Assembly (NCBI GenBank): GCA_905216215.1
Contig: CAJMSZ010000012.1
Coordinates: 1 to 59,292, forward strand
Reading direction: 5' to 3'
Origin: an uncultured bacterium
GTDB taxonomy: Bacteria; Bacillota; Clostridia; Lachnospirales; Lachnospiraceae
Length of the DNA stretch: 59,292 nucleotides
How positions within the stretch are numbered: position 1 is the first letter of the stretch; each line of letters starts with the position of its first letter. The notes under the pieces are model-generated. The model made no database searches, had not been told where the DNA came from, and saw only the letters and a program-made list of their open reading frames with translations. Positions 33,407-40,096 of the stretch are shown piece by piece. Made by a program: the position numbers and the translations under genes.

Positions 33407-33459
33407 TAAAAAGAACCACTGTATCATGGATTTGTTCTCCATTTCACAACAGTTCTTTT
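33407..33459 (-). terminator. Terminator of deoC
   Basis: AAAAGAAC and GTTCTTTT arms (8 bp, plus an inner TGT/ACA after a small internal loop) are followed by TTTT on the minus strand, about 50 bp after the deoC stop. Confidence 0.65.
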
Positions 33460-33510
33460 CTTTCTCTATTTTCAGACTTTTTATATGCCAAATTCTTTGT
33501 ACAATTTCTG

Positions 33511-34164
33511 TTATTTATTTTCTTTGATTAATTTGATTGCGGAACTGGTTCCGATACGGTCACATCCCGCTTTCAGGAACGCTTCCATGTCTGCCACGCT
33601 CCGTACACCACCGGCTGCTTTCATCTTTACATTTTCACCGATATATTTCTTAAACAGGAGAATATCTTCCATGGTTGCACCACCGGTTCCAAATCCAGTG
33701 GAAGTTTTGATATAATCTGCCCCGGCATCAGTAACGGCTTTACACATGGCAATCTTTTCTTCTTCCGTCAGATAGCAGGTTTCAATAATTACTTTAAGAA
33801 TATGAGCCCCAGCCACCTTTTTGACAGAACGGATTTCGTCTGTCACAAAATCATAATTTCCGTTTTTTACTTCTGCAATATTAATCACCATATCAATCTC
33901 ATTTGCTCCATCCGCAATCGCCTGCCTGGTTTCTTCTACCTTTGCACTAGTCATACTATATCCCAGTGGGAATCCGATTACCGTACAAATATTGAGTTTA
34001 TCTCCATATTTTTCATGAATCTGTCCCACATAAGATGGTGGAACACATACCGAAGCGGTTTCATACTGGATAGCTTCCTCACATAGTTTCTGAATATCCT
34101 CCCATGTGGCAAATGCTTTTAATAAGGTATGGTCTACATATTTTAAAATCTCTCTGGTTTCCAT
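33511..34164 (-). CDS. deoC: Deoxyribose-phosphate aldolase DeoC
   Basis: 217 residues, class I aldolase TIM barrel. It cleaves 2-deoxyribose-5-phosphate to glyceraldehyde-3-phosphate and acetaldehyde in nucleoside salvage. DHTLLKAFAT at the N-terminus, the Lys in ILKVIIETCYL, and the Schiff-base Lys in DYIKTSTGFGTGGAT are all in place, and KAAGGVRS closes the phosphate site. Free-standing, with its own promoter and terminator. Other deo genes are not in the window. Confidence 0.97.
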   Translation of the reverse strand: METREILKYVDHTLLKAFATWEDIQKLCEEAIQYETASVCVPPSYVGQIHEKYGDKLNICTVIGFPLGYSMTSAKVEETRQAIADGANEIDMVINIAEVKNGNYDFVTDEIRSVKKVAGAHILKVIIETCYLTEEEKIAMCKAVTDAGADYIKTSTGFGTGGATMEDILLFKKYIGENVKMKAAGGVRSVADMEAFLKAGCDRIGTSSAIKLIKENK

Positions 34165-34206
34165 AATCTATATGCCCTTTCTCAAGTCTTCAAGTTTCTA
34201 TACCTT

Positions 34207-34235
34207 ATTCTAATAAAATGTCCTTGAAGAATCAA
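34207..34235 (-). promoter_or_regulatory. deoC promoter
   Basis: TTGATT (34230-34235) and TAGAAT (34207-34212) separated by 17 bp on the minus strand, about 43 bp before the deoC start. Confidence 0.65.
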
Positions 34236-34291
34236 TACTGTTTTCCGGCAAGTATATCCGGAATCCTCTGACTGTAAATCATGCAAAAATA

Positions 34292-35476
34292 TCAGACTGA
34301 ATTCAATATATTTGCCAGCGTATTGCGAATAATCTGCCGGTTAATCGGCTTCTCAATATGTCCATTCATCCCTGCTGCAAAGCATTTTTTCTTATCTTCT
34401 TCAAAAGTATTGGCAGTCATCGCCACTATGGGAATTCCGGCAAGTGCCGATTCTTTCATTCGCCGGATTTCTCTGGTCGCTTTATACCCATCCATTACCG
34501 GCATCTGAATATCCATCAATATCAAATCGAAATATCCGCTTCTGGAATGAATTACCTTATCGATTGCCTCCACCCCATTTGCCGCTTCTTCAATCAGAAA
34601 ACCTTCGTCTTTCAAGAGTTCCGATGTAATCTCTCTGTTTAATTCATTATCTTCCACAATCAATACACGTTTTCCACGAAAGCAGTCCGTGGTAATACTA
34701 TTTTCATTCTCTATAAAATATTTTTCACTTTCTTCTGACACCACTTCCAGTTTAAGGTCAATGACAAATTCCGTTCCCTGGCCCAAGACGCTGTGTACGG
34801 TAATTGTTCCGCCCATCAGCTTTGTTAGTTTTTGAATAATGGTAAGACCGATTCCGCAGCCTTCCACTCCGCTATTTGTAGAATCCTGTTCCCGCTCGAA
34901 AAGTTCAAACACATGCTTTTGAAATTCTTCACTCATTCCAATTCCCGTATCCTTAACACAAATCCGGCATGGAAGCGTTTCATTTACCATTTCTCCATTC
35001 TGCCAGATTCCAAATGTTACCATGCCACCGGGCAATGTGAATTTCTTTGCGTTGCTAAGCAGATTCATACAGATTTGTGTAAGTTTCCCCTTATCCGCAA
35101 GCACATTTTTCTCCTGCACCTCACAGGAAACCACAAAATTCAATCCTGCTTTTTGCATATCAAGCTCGTAAACATTCCGTATCTGCGTGGCAAATTGCTT
35201 TAAGTCAAGTTCCGACACTTCTACTTCTACTTCTCCATTTTCCATATGTGAAAGTTCCAGCACTTCTCCCAAAAGCTTCATCAGCACTTCGCTGGAGCGT
35301 TTCACTTTATCAATCGCTCTTATGACAAGTTCCTCGTCTCCCGGATTCTTTGCAATCATGTCTGCAAATCCTATAATCGCATTCATTGGCGTTCGTATAT
35401 CATGAGACATATTAAGCAAAAATGCATGCTTCTCTCTATCTTCTAACGTTTCCTGCTCTCTTATCTGCTCAAGCAT
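34292..35476 (-). CDS. Hybrid histidine kinase/response regulator without sensor domain
   Basis: 394 residues. HisKA with H25 in NMSHDIRTPMNAIIGFADMI, a HATPase domain with N-box NLLSNAKKF, VKDTGIGMS and GCGIGLTI, then a receiver domain with DN pair VEDNE and phospho-acceptor D332 in LILMDIQMPVMDG. The final Lys of the receiver (HIEKPI) is present. There is no PAS/GAF, membrane segment, HPt or DNA-binding domain, so it is a soluble kinase whose input and output must come from partners. ATG 35476 has AAGGAG 7 bp upstream. Its only visible promoter lies inside an invertible-looking segment, so expression is probably phase variable. Confidence 0.88.
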   Translation of the reverse strand: MLEQIREQETLEDREKHAFLLNMSHDIRTPMNAIIGFADMIAKNPGDEELVIRAIDKVKRSSEVLMKLLGEVLELSHMENGEVEVEVSELDLKQFATQIRNVYELDMQKAGLNFVVSCEVQEKNVLADKGKLTQICMNLLSNAKKFTLPGGMVTFGIWQNGEMVNETLPCRICVKDTGIGMSEEFQKHVFELFEREQDSTNSGVEGCGIGLTIIQKLTKLMGGTITVHSVLGQGTEFVIDLKLEVVSEESEKYFIENENSITTDCFRGKRVLIVEDNELNREITSELLKDEGFLIEEAANGVEAIDKVIHSRSGYFDLILMDIQMPVMDGYKATREIRRMKESALAGIPIVAMTANTFEEDKKKCFAAGMNGHIEKPINRQIIRNTLANILNSV

Positions 35477-35510
35477 AGATTTTCTCCTTCTCCTCATGCA
35501 AGGAAATATT

Positions 35511-35536
35511 AAACAACAGAATTTTCGTTCTGTTGT
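35511..35536 (+). repeat. Left inverted repeat of the invertible segment
   Basis: 26 bp: arm AAACAACAGAA, centre TTTTCG, arm TTCTGTTGT. Its reverse complement occurs exactly at 35858-35883. It lies 35 bp upstream of the kinase ATG and would be part of the kinase mRNA leader, where it can fold into a hairpin. Confidence 0.95.
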
Positions 35537-35568
35537 AACTCAATCTCAATCCAATCATTTATATTAAA

Positions 35569-35597
35569 ATTATACACAATCTGCCTCTGGATTTCAA
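35569..35597 (-). promoter_or_regulatory. Promoter inside the invertible segment, facing the kinase
   Basis: On the minus strand TTGAAA (35592-35597) and a perfect TATAAT (35569-35574) with a 17-bp spacer. The expected start at about 35562 gives a leader of about 86 nt to the kinase ATG. In the opposite orientation the same promoter would read rightwards, antisense through the recombinase gene. Confidence 0.8.
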
Positions 35598-35857
35598 TGA
35601 ATGTTTGGATTACTTACATACCTGTTTCATAAAATAATAAATACGATTTTGAGATCTTTGCATCAAAATCAGGTTGGACAACGGAACTTCTTTGCCCAGC
35701 CTATTTTTTGTTGTTCTACATATGAAAAAAGAAATAAAATCTGTTTTGTCTTGCTGTCAACCCAAGACAGATAAATCGTAAAAAGCAGATTTCTTCGCTG
35801 TGAACCTTTCTGAAACAGATGCACGGAAGCTTATTGCTATGTGCATGATGCACGAAA

Positions 35858-35883
35858 ACAACAGAACGAAAATTCTGTTGTTT
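35858..35883 (-). repeat. Right inverted repeat of the invertible segment
   Basis: Exact reverse complement of the 26 bp at 35511-35536, including the central CGAAAA. It ends 1 bp before the stop codon of the recombinase (35885-35887). Confidence 0.95.
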
Positions 35884-35884
35884 C

Positions 35885-36736
35885 TTATATCATCACTAAC
35901 CCCATCCGCTCTATCTGCCTTGCATGGACATTTCCACTTTCTGCTGTATAAATCCGTGTCGTGCTTACACTTGAATGTCCAAGAATATCTGCCAGTCTGG
36001 ACAAATCTTTTTCTCTTGCATAGTATGTTCTTGCAAATAAATGCCGCAGATTATGCGGAAATACTTTTTCCGGTTCCACTCCGGCTTTCTGACAAAGTGC
36101 TTTCATTGCACGCCAGATATTGGAACGGTCCATTGGCCTTCCTGTTCTCGTCACAAACACCATTCCCGTTGCTCTTTTTTGTTTTTTAAGATATCGTTTT
36201 ATCAATTCGCACAACTTAGCCGGCAGGAAAACAACTCTGCATTTTCCTTTATTACTTACGCTCACTCTCCCGCTCCGAACAGCCTCTACGGTAATATATT
36301 TTAGCTCCGACACACGAATTCCTGTTGCACAAATGGTCTGAATTACCAGGGCTAACCGCTCATCTTTCTTTTCTTTCGCAGCACATACCAACTTTTGATA
36401 ATCTGATTTCGTCAGTTCCTTTTGCTCATCCTGAAATAAAACCTTCTGCATTTTCATTTGACGTATAATCAAGTCATTCCAATTCATAAATTGAAAAAAT
36501 CCATTTATGGCTGCCAGCATAGCATTGACTGTAGCAAGGGCATACTGCTCTATAAGCATTTGCTTCCACTGAATTAAATTACTTTTCGTCAGTGTCCTGC
36601 CTTGCATGGACATATATAGCTGCAACAGACAATACTCATATTTCTGTACGGTCGCACTGCTACGTTCACTTTCACATAAATGGATTTTATATTCTTCTAT
36701 TTGTTCTAATGTCAATCTTCTATTTTCACTTGTCAT
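35885..36736 (-). CDS. Tyrosine-type site-specific recombinase (putative invertase)
   Basis: 283 residues. An N-terminal SAM-like/core-binding half (about 1-105) and a catalytic half with R141 in ATGIRVSELK, a Lys in the beta-hairpin (SNKGKCRVV), HNLRHLFAR (H228, R231), H254 in LGHSSVSTT and nucleophile Y263 in RIYTAE. All catalytic residues of the XerC/D family are present. The size and the adjacent inverted repeats match invertases that flip promoters in gut Firmicutes and Bacteroidota. ATG 36736 has AAAGGAG 8 bp upstream. The earlier in-frame ATG lacks a site. Confidence 0.92.
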   Translation of the reverse strand: MTSENRRLTLEQIEEYKIHLCESERSSATVQKYEYCLLQLYMSMQGRTLTKSNLIQWKQMLIEQYALATVNAMLAAINGFFQFMNWNDLIIRQMKMQKVLFQDEQKELTKSDYQKLVCAAKEKKDERLALVIQTICATGIRVSELKYITVEAVRSGRVSVSNKGKCRVVFLPAKLCELIKRYLKKQKRATGMVFVTRTGRPMDRSNIWRAMKALCQKAGVEPEKVFPHNLRHLFARTYYAREKDLSRLADILGHSSVSTTRIYTAESGNVHARQIERMGLVMI

Positions 36737-36983
36737 CGTATAGTCTCCTTTTTGCTGATAAATGTATTTTACCGAATACAAAAGAATTTATACGATATTA
36801 CCGCTATCTTACACTTGCTGTTTACATCTGTCTATACCACACACAAAATCGACACGGCCAATGCCAAAGAATATGACCGATGGCATATGAATCCGCATCT
36901 GTACAAACTTCCACCAGATATTTTCCGTTCTACCAACGGATGATTTTGAATTTCATACCATATTTTGTAATGTTTTGATAAAG
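36737..36983. other. Intergenic region between esterase and recombinase
   Basis: A gap of about 250 bp upstream of the recombinase. Minus-strand promoter elements are not obvious. On the plus strand the frame ending at 36943 gives a protein-like tail (YDRWHMNPHLYKLPPDIFRS) with no start or ribosome site. It might be the end of a lost gene. A weak TCCGTT/AACGGA hairpin lies at 36928-36944. Confidence 0.4.
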
Positions 36984-37934
36984 CTATCGAAACAGCTTCC
37001 TTCCAAAGTTATATAAGGCATTCTGCCATACTACGGTCCAGTGTCCACCTTCCATATCATAGAAAATATGATTAATTCCTTGTTCGTTCATATAATCATG
37101 CAGTTCATAGGTCACTTCCCCGCAGACATCATCACTTCTGCCAACTGCCAGCATCAGTACTTTAAACGGTTCTACTCCTTCCGGGAGTGTCAAATCTTCA
37201 AGCGGGGTTTCCACCCATGTGGTATCATTTGCCGCAGCAACTGCTGTCGCAGAGGAAAATGCACCCACATATCCAAACAATTCCGGATAAGTATATGCCG
37301 CAGCCAGTGCATTTCTGCCGCCCATGGAATTTCCTGCCACTGCAGTATTCTCCCTGCCCCGCTTTACCGAATAATTTGCTTCTATATAAGGCATTACATT
37401 ATGCACCAGTTCCTCCGTTGTATGGTTAAAGAAGGAAATGCTCTGCCAGAAATCCAGTCCGTCCGCGCTCTCATTTTCATTAATATTACTATTTGGACAG
37501 ACTACAATCATCTCAGGCACATTTTCAAAATAATACAGATTCTGAAGAATCACATCTGCTTCTTTATTATGCCAGGTCCGATGGCTTCCGCCGTACCCAT
37601 GAAGCAGGTAAAGCACCGGATATTCCTTGTCCTCACTGTAATCCGCAGGTAAAAATACCATGGCATGCCGCATGCTGTCTGTGATGTCTGAATGATACGT
37701 GATTGTCTCCGGTAAATGGTAGGAATAACCCACCTGCTTTTTCACAAAATACGGATTTGGTGTTTCTACAATGACTCCATCCTCGTTTTCATTTTCATGA
37801 TATTCCTGAATCTCCGTTTCGATTTGAAATTTCGTATTGCGCGCCTGCACCTGATAGCTTTCTATGACAAGAACTGCTGCAAATATAAGCAGCAGTCCCA
37901 TTCTATAACATCTTTTTTTCTGTTTCTTTAACAT
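36984..37934 (-). CDS. Membrane-anchored esterase (esterase D / feruloyl-esterase type)
   Basis: 316 residues. A basic N-terminus and one hydrophobic segment (MGLLLIFAAVLVIESY) suggest export or a membrane anchor. The alpha/beta-hydrolase features are FLPADYSEDKEYPVLYLLHG then YGGSHRTW (oxyanion region), nucleophile elbow AVAGNSMGGRNAL, and C-terminal EGGHWTVVWQNALYNF (His). It resembles the putative-esterase family of XynZ/Fes-type enzymes that act on ester-linked carbohydrates or siderophores. ATG 37934 follows GGTGG by 7 bp. Last gene of the second PadR operon. Confidence 0.88.
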   Translation of the reverse strand: MLKKQKKRCYRMGLLLIFAAVLVIESYQVQARNTKFQIETEIQEYHENENEDGVIVETPNPYFVKKQVGYSYHLPETITYHSDITDSMRHAMVFLPADYSEDKEYPVLYLLHGYGGSHRTWHNKEADVILQNLYYFENVPEMIVVCPNSNINENESADGLDFWQSISFFNHTTEELVHNVMPYIEANYSVKRGRENTAVAGNSMGGRNALAAAYTYPELFGYVGAFSSATAVAAANDTTWVETPLEDLTLPEGVEPFKVLMLAVGRSDDVCGEVTYELHDYMNEQGINHIFYDMEGGHWTVVWQNALYNFGRKLFR

Positions 37935-37967
37935 TCTGCATCCACCCGAATCTATTCCCACTTATCT

Positions 37968-38348
37968 TTATGATTTACGGTTTCCATATTTATCGAATGT
38001 CTTTCTCAAAGCCAGTTCTGTAGGTACAATAGAGCCTATCATCACACATATCTGAATGAATTCCAATACCAGTGTCATATTTCCTACTGTATCCGTGGAA
38101 CTTTTCATAAACGGGAGCTGTACAAGTACAGATGGAAGCAGCATGACAAGTCCCAGCTTATACCAGAGTTTTCCGCAGTAATCATGTGCAAACTTCCATG
38201 TATCCTCATTCTTCATAGACATCGATGTACGATATCCATATATTCCATTGATGCTCTTCGGTGCATGCTTATACATGATTCTCCCGAAAATAACCATCAA
38301 AAGCGGAACTAACAAATTACAAACAAACATCGCAATCCAAAATCCCAT
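37968..38348 (-). CDS. SdpI-family membrane protein
   Basis: 126 residues with an N-terminal membrane helix, a central loop with the family hallmark NGIYGYRTSMSMKNEDTWKF, and two or three later membrane helices. SdpI of B. subtilis gives immunity to the SdpC toxin and signals through its own repressor. Many SdpI-like proteins have unknown roles. It lies 12 bp after the DUF3887-like gene and 33 bp before the esterase gene, in a PadR-led operon. Confidence 0.85.
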   Translation of the reverse strand: MGFWIAMFVCNLLVPLLMVIFGRIMYKHAPKSINGIYGYRTSMSMKNEDTWKFAHDYCGKLWYKLGLVMLLPSVLVQLPFMKSSTDTVGNMTLVLEFIQICVMIGSIVPTELALRKTFDKYGNRKS

Positions 38349-38360
38349 AACCTTTACCTT

Positions 38361-39008
38361 CTATTTCAGATATAAACCGGCCAGTTTCATGTGCTCATCA
38401 AACGTGATGGTATAAGTCACACTGACATTTTTATAGGAAGCATTTACCTGACAGATGACATAATGCCGACCTTTTTGCGTTACTTCCTGGGAGTAAATAC
38501 TTCCAAGTGCAGTTCTCTCACCCCAATCAGTACTTAAGTCTTCTTTTGCACTGTCCATGGTGGTCTTAGTCAATACGGGTTTCAGTTGGTCTATGGACAT
38601 CTCTTGTAATGTATCATAGTCATCCTTATCCAATAAGTCAATGACCTCTATCAGCTTTTGCTCTACTTCCGTCTGATTGAAAATCTGACTGTCTTTCACA
38701 TCATTGGTTTTTGGCATAGACCACCGAATAAAGATTCCTGCAATAACGATAATAAGTACAACCACTATCAGAATCTTATAAAGTTTCTGCCGTTTACATG
38801 CTTTCTTCTCTGCCTCAGAAATGGATTCGTTAAAGCCTTCCGCAATTTCATCCGCACTTCCCATAGAGGACAGAATGCAATCCACTCCTTCACCTGCCTG
38901 CATCCGCTCTGTAATTTCTGCAAGAAGCTGTTTTTCTATATCACGCTTTTTGCTCTTACTGCAAACCACCTTGTGCGTCACTTGTTTTACATATTTCTCA
39001 GGACTCAT
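38361..39008 (-). CDS. Membrane protein with helical prefix and DUF3887-like extracellular domain
   Basis: 215 residues. The N-terminal about 80 residues (KKRDIEKQLLAEITERMQAG, then ILSSMGSADEIAEGF) match the same prefix/DUF1700-type helical module seen in the FtsW-like protein at 6512. One membrane helix follows (LYKILIVVVLIIVIAGIFI), then an outer domain with FNQTEVEQKLIEVIDLLDKD and DYDTLQEMS, typical of DUF3887. ATG 39008 overlaps the padR end by 11 bp. The function is probably sensing or signalling at the envelope, by analogy only. Confidence 0.78.
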   Translation of the reverse strand: MSPEKYVKQVTHKVVCSKSKKRDIEKQLLAEITERMQAGEGVDCILSSMGSADEIAEGFNESISEAEKKACKRQKLYKILIVVVLIIVIAGIFIRWSMPKTNDVKDSQIFNQTEVEQKLIEVIDLLDKDDYDTLQEMSIDQLKPVLTKTTMDSAKEDLSTDWGERTALGSIYSQEVTQKGRHYVICQVNASYKNVSVTYTITFDEHMKLAGLYLK

Positions 39009-39348
39009 TCTTCTTACCCTCCATGATCTTCTCCACACCGGCAGAGATATTTTGCCACACATTCTGAATCTGAATCAGTGCATTTTGTCCCTCATCGGTT
39101 ATCCGGTAATACTTTCTTGGAACTTGCTTACCTTCTGCTTCGCTCCATTCGCTCACTACAAATCCTTCGTCCTCCAACCGATATAAGATCGGGTACAAAG
39201 TACCATCCTTCAGTGAAAAAATCTGTGTACTTTTTTCCCGGATTTCCTGAATAATCTGATATCCATATTTTGGTTCTCTTTCCATCATTTTTAATACCAG
39301 CATATCCAGGACACCCTTCTTCATCTGCTTTTCGTATTTATCATTCAT
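38998..39348 (-). CDS. PadR-family repressor
   Basis: 116 residues. PadR winged helix: KKGVLDMLVLKMMEREPKYG then YQIIQEI, SLKDGTLYPILYRLEDEGF, RKYYRITDEGQNAL. It leads the operon with the DUF3887-like, SdpI-like and esterase genes. A perfect 27-bp palindrome overlaps the -10 element of its own promoter, so autorepression is very likely. ATG 39348 is preceded by ACGAGGA. Confidence 0.92.
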   Translation of the reverse strand: MNDKYEKQMKKGVLDMLVLKMMEREPKYGYQIIQEIREKSTQIFSLKDGTLYPILYRLEDEGFVVSEWSEAEGKQVPRKYYRITDEGQNALIQIQNVWQNISAGVEKIMEGKKNES

Positions 39349-39361
39349 AAAACTATCCTCG

Positions 39362-39409
39362 TATATACTTTGTAATACAAAGTATATAGCACAATTTAAG
39401 TTAAGTCAA
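39362..39409 (-). promoter_or_regulatory. PadR promoter and perfect 13-1-13 operator palindrome
   Basis: The palindrome at 39362-39388 has half site TATATACTTTGTA around a central A, with no mismatch. On the minus strand the promoter is TTGACT (39404-39409), 17 bp, TATACT (39381-39386), so the -10 element lies inside the palindrome. Binding would block RNA polymerase. Confidence 0.85.
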
Positions 39410-39424
39410 GATTATTCAAACTAT

Positions 39425-39509
39425 GAGAAACACGCTTCGCGAGTTTCTCAAGTTATCGCGGCAGTCGCCAAGGTCTCGTGCAAGCACGGACTTTGGCTCG
39501 TTGCTCGCG
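39425..39509. repeat. GC-rich triple-hairpin element
   Basis: An island of clearly higher GC than its surroundings. Hairpin 1 at 39425-39449: GAGAAAC, A, CGC, loop TTC, GCG, A, GTTTCTC. A small GGC/GCC hairpin follows. Hairpin 3 at 39468-39496: CCAAGGTC, bulged T, CGTG, loop CAAG, CACG, GACTTTGG. No open frame with a start signal. It sits between the fab-operon terminator and the PadR promoter. It could be a dispersed repeat (REP/MITE-like) or a structured RNA. Confidence 0.6.
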
Positions 39510-39510
39510 T

Positions 39511-39537
39511 AAAAAACAGAGCTGCCATCTGGCAGCC
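39511..39537 (-). terminator. Terminator of the fatty-acid operon
   Basis: On the minus strand GCTGCC, loop AGAT, GGCAGC, then TCTG and TTTTTT. It lies about 60 bp after the fabT-like stop. Confidence 0.88.
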
Positions 39538-39594
39538 CCAAACCTCAGTTCTACGATGCGATGCTCCCGCATACGTTTTCACTTCTGCAATATC

Positions 39595-40047
39595 TTACTC
39601 CTTCTCCTTGAATTCCCTAAAAAATTCAGCAACTCCTTTTAAAACCTTTGCCACTTTCGGTGCATCTTCCTCGGTCAATGCGCTTACCGCACGATCTGCC
39701 ATCATCTCATGGAAGGCCTTATGGCACTGGTATGCACGCTGGCCCTTTTCTGTCAGTTTGATGATCACTACACGCCGGTCTGCTTCGCTTCGTTCACGTA
39801 TTACATAATCCTTCTTTACCAGACTGTTCATCGAAGTGGAAAGAGAACCGATTGTTACCCCTCGAAGTCTGGCGATTGCAGACATATTCTTACCTTCACC
39901 CGGACCGATTGCATCTAGAATATGCATATCATTCACAGAAATGTTCTTGAATTCCCCTTTGATGATTTCTCGTTCTTCCAAATCCATGATTTCATTAAAC
40001 AAATTCACTAAAATATCGTTGATCGTATTGCGGGTATCCACTCTCAT
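39595..40047 (-). CDS. fabT: MarR-family fatty-acid repressor, FabT-like
   Basis: 150 residues. MarR winged helix: KNISVNDMHILDAIG, MSAIARLRGVTIGSLSTSMN, and the wing with VIRERSEADRRVVIIKLTEKG (DxR). FabT proteins repress type II fatty-acid synthesis genes when bound to long-chain acyl-ACP. Here it is the last gene of the operon, 49 bp after the nitronate-monooxygenase gene, and not the first as in streptococci. The fabH promoter carries a TTTGA-N3-TCAAA palindrome of the FabT type, which supports the assignment. Confidence 0.85.
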   Translation of the reverse strand: MRVDTRNTINDILVNLFNEIMDLEEREIIKGEFKNISVNDMHILDAIGPGEGKNMSAIARLRGVTIGSLSTSMNSLVKKDYVIRERSEADRRVVIIKLTEKGQRAYQCHKAFHEMMADRAVSALTEEDAPKVAKVLKGVAEFFREFKEKE

Positions 40048-40096
40048 TTCTCCTCATTCTTGCATTTTTTCCTTAGATTTCTTTCTATTCATCATA

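Larger units (their letters stand above)
35511..35883. mobile_element. Putative invertible promoter segment (phase switch)
   Basis: A 373-bp segment bounded by perfect 26-bp inverted repeats, immediately downstream of a tyrosine recombinase gene and immediately upstream of the sensorless kinase. Each repeat has the anatomy of a tyrosine-recombinase core: inverted 11-bp arms around a 6-bp asymmetric centre TTTTCG. The 321-bp interior holds a near-consensus promoter pointing at the kinase. Recombination between the repeats would flip the promoter away. No supported gene lies inside. Confidence 0.85.

Noticed and set aside
35800..36189. Real plus-strand gene starting in the invertible segment and continuing antisense to the recombinase
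   Set aside because: The frame beyond the right repeat is antisense to conserved recombinase codons and there is no ribosome site. Only its possible leader role after inversion is kept as a finding.
37041..37652. 203-codon plus-strand frame antisense to the esterase
   Set aside because: Antisense to a gene with an intact hydrolase signature. His/Ile/Cys-rich with no start signal.
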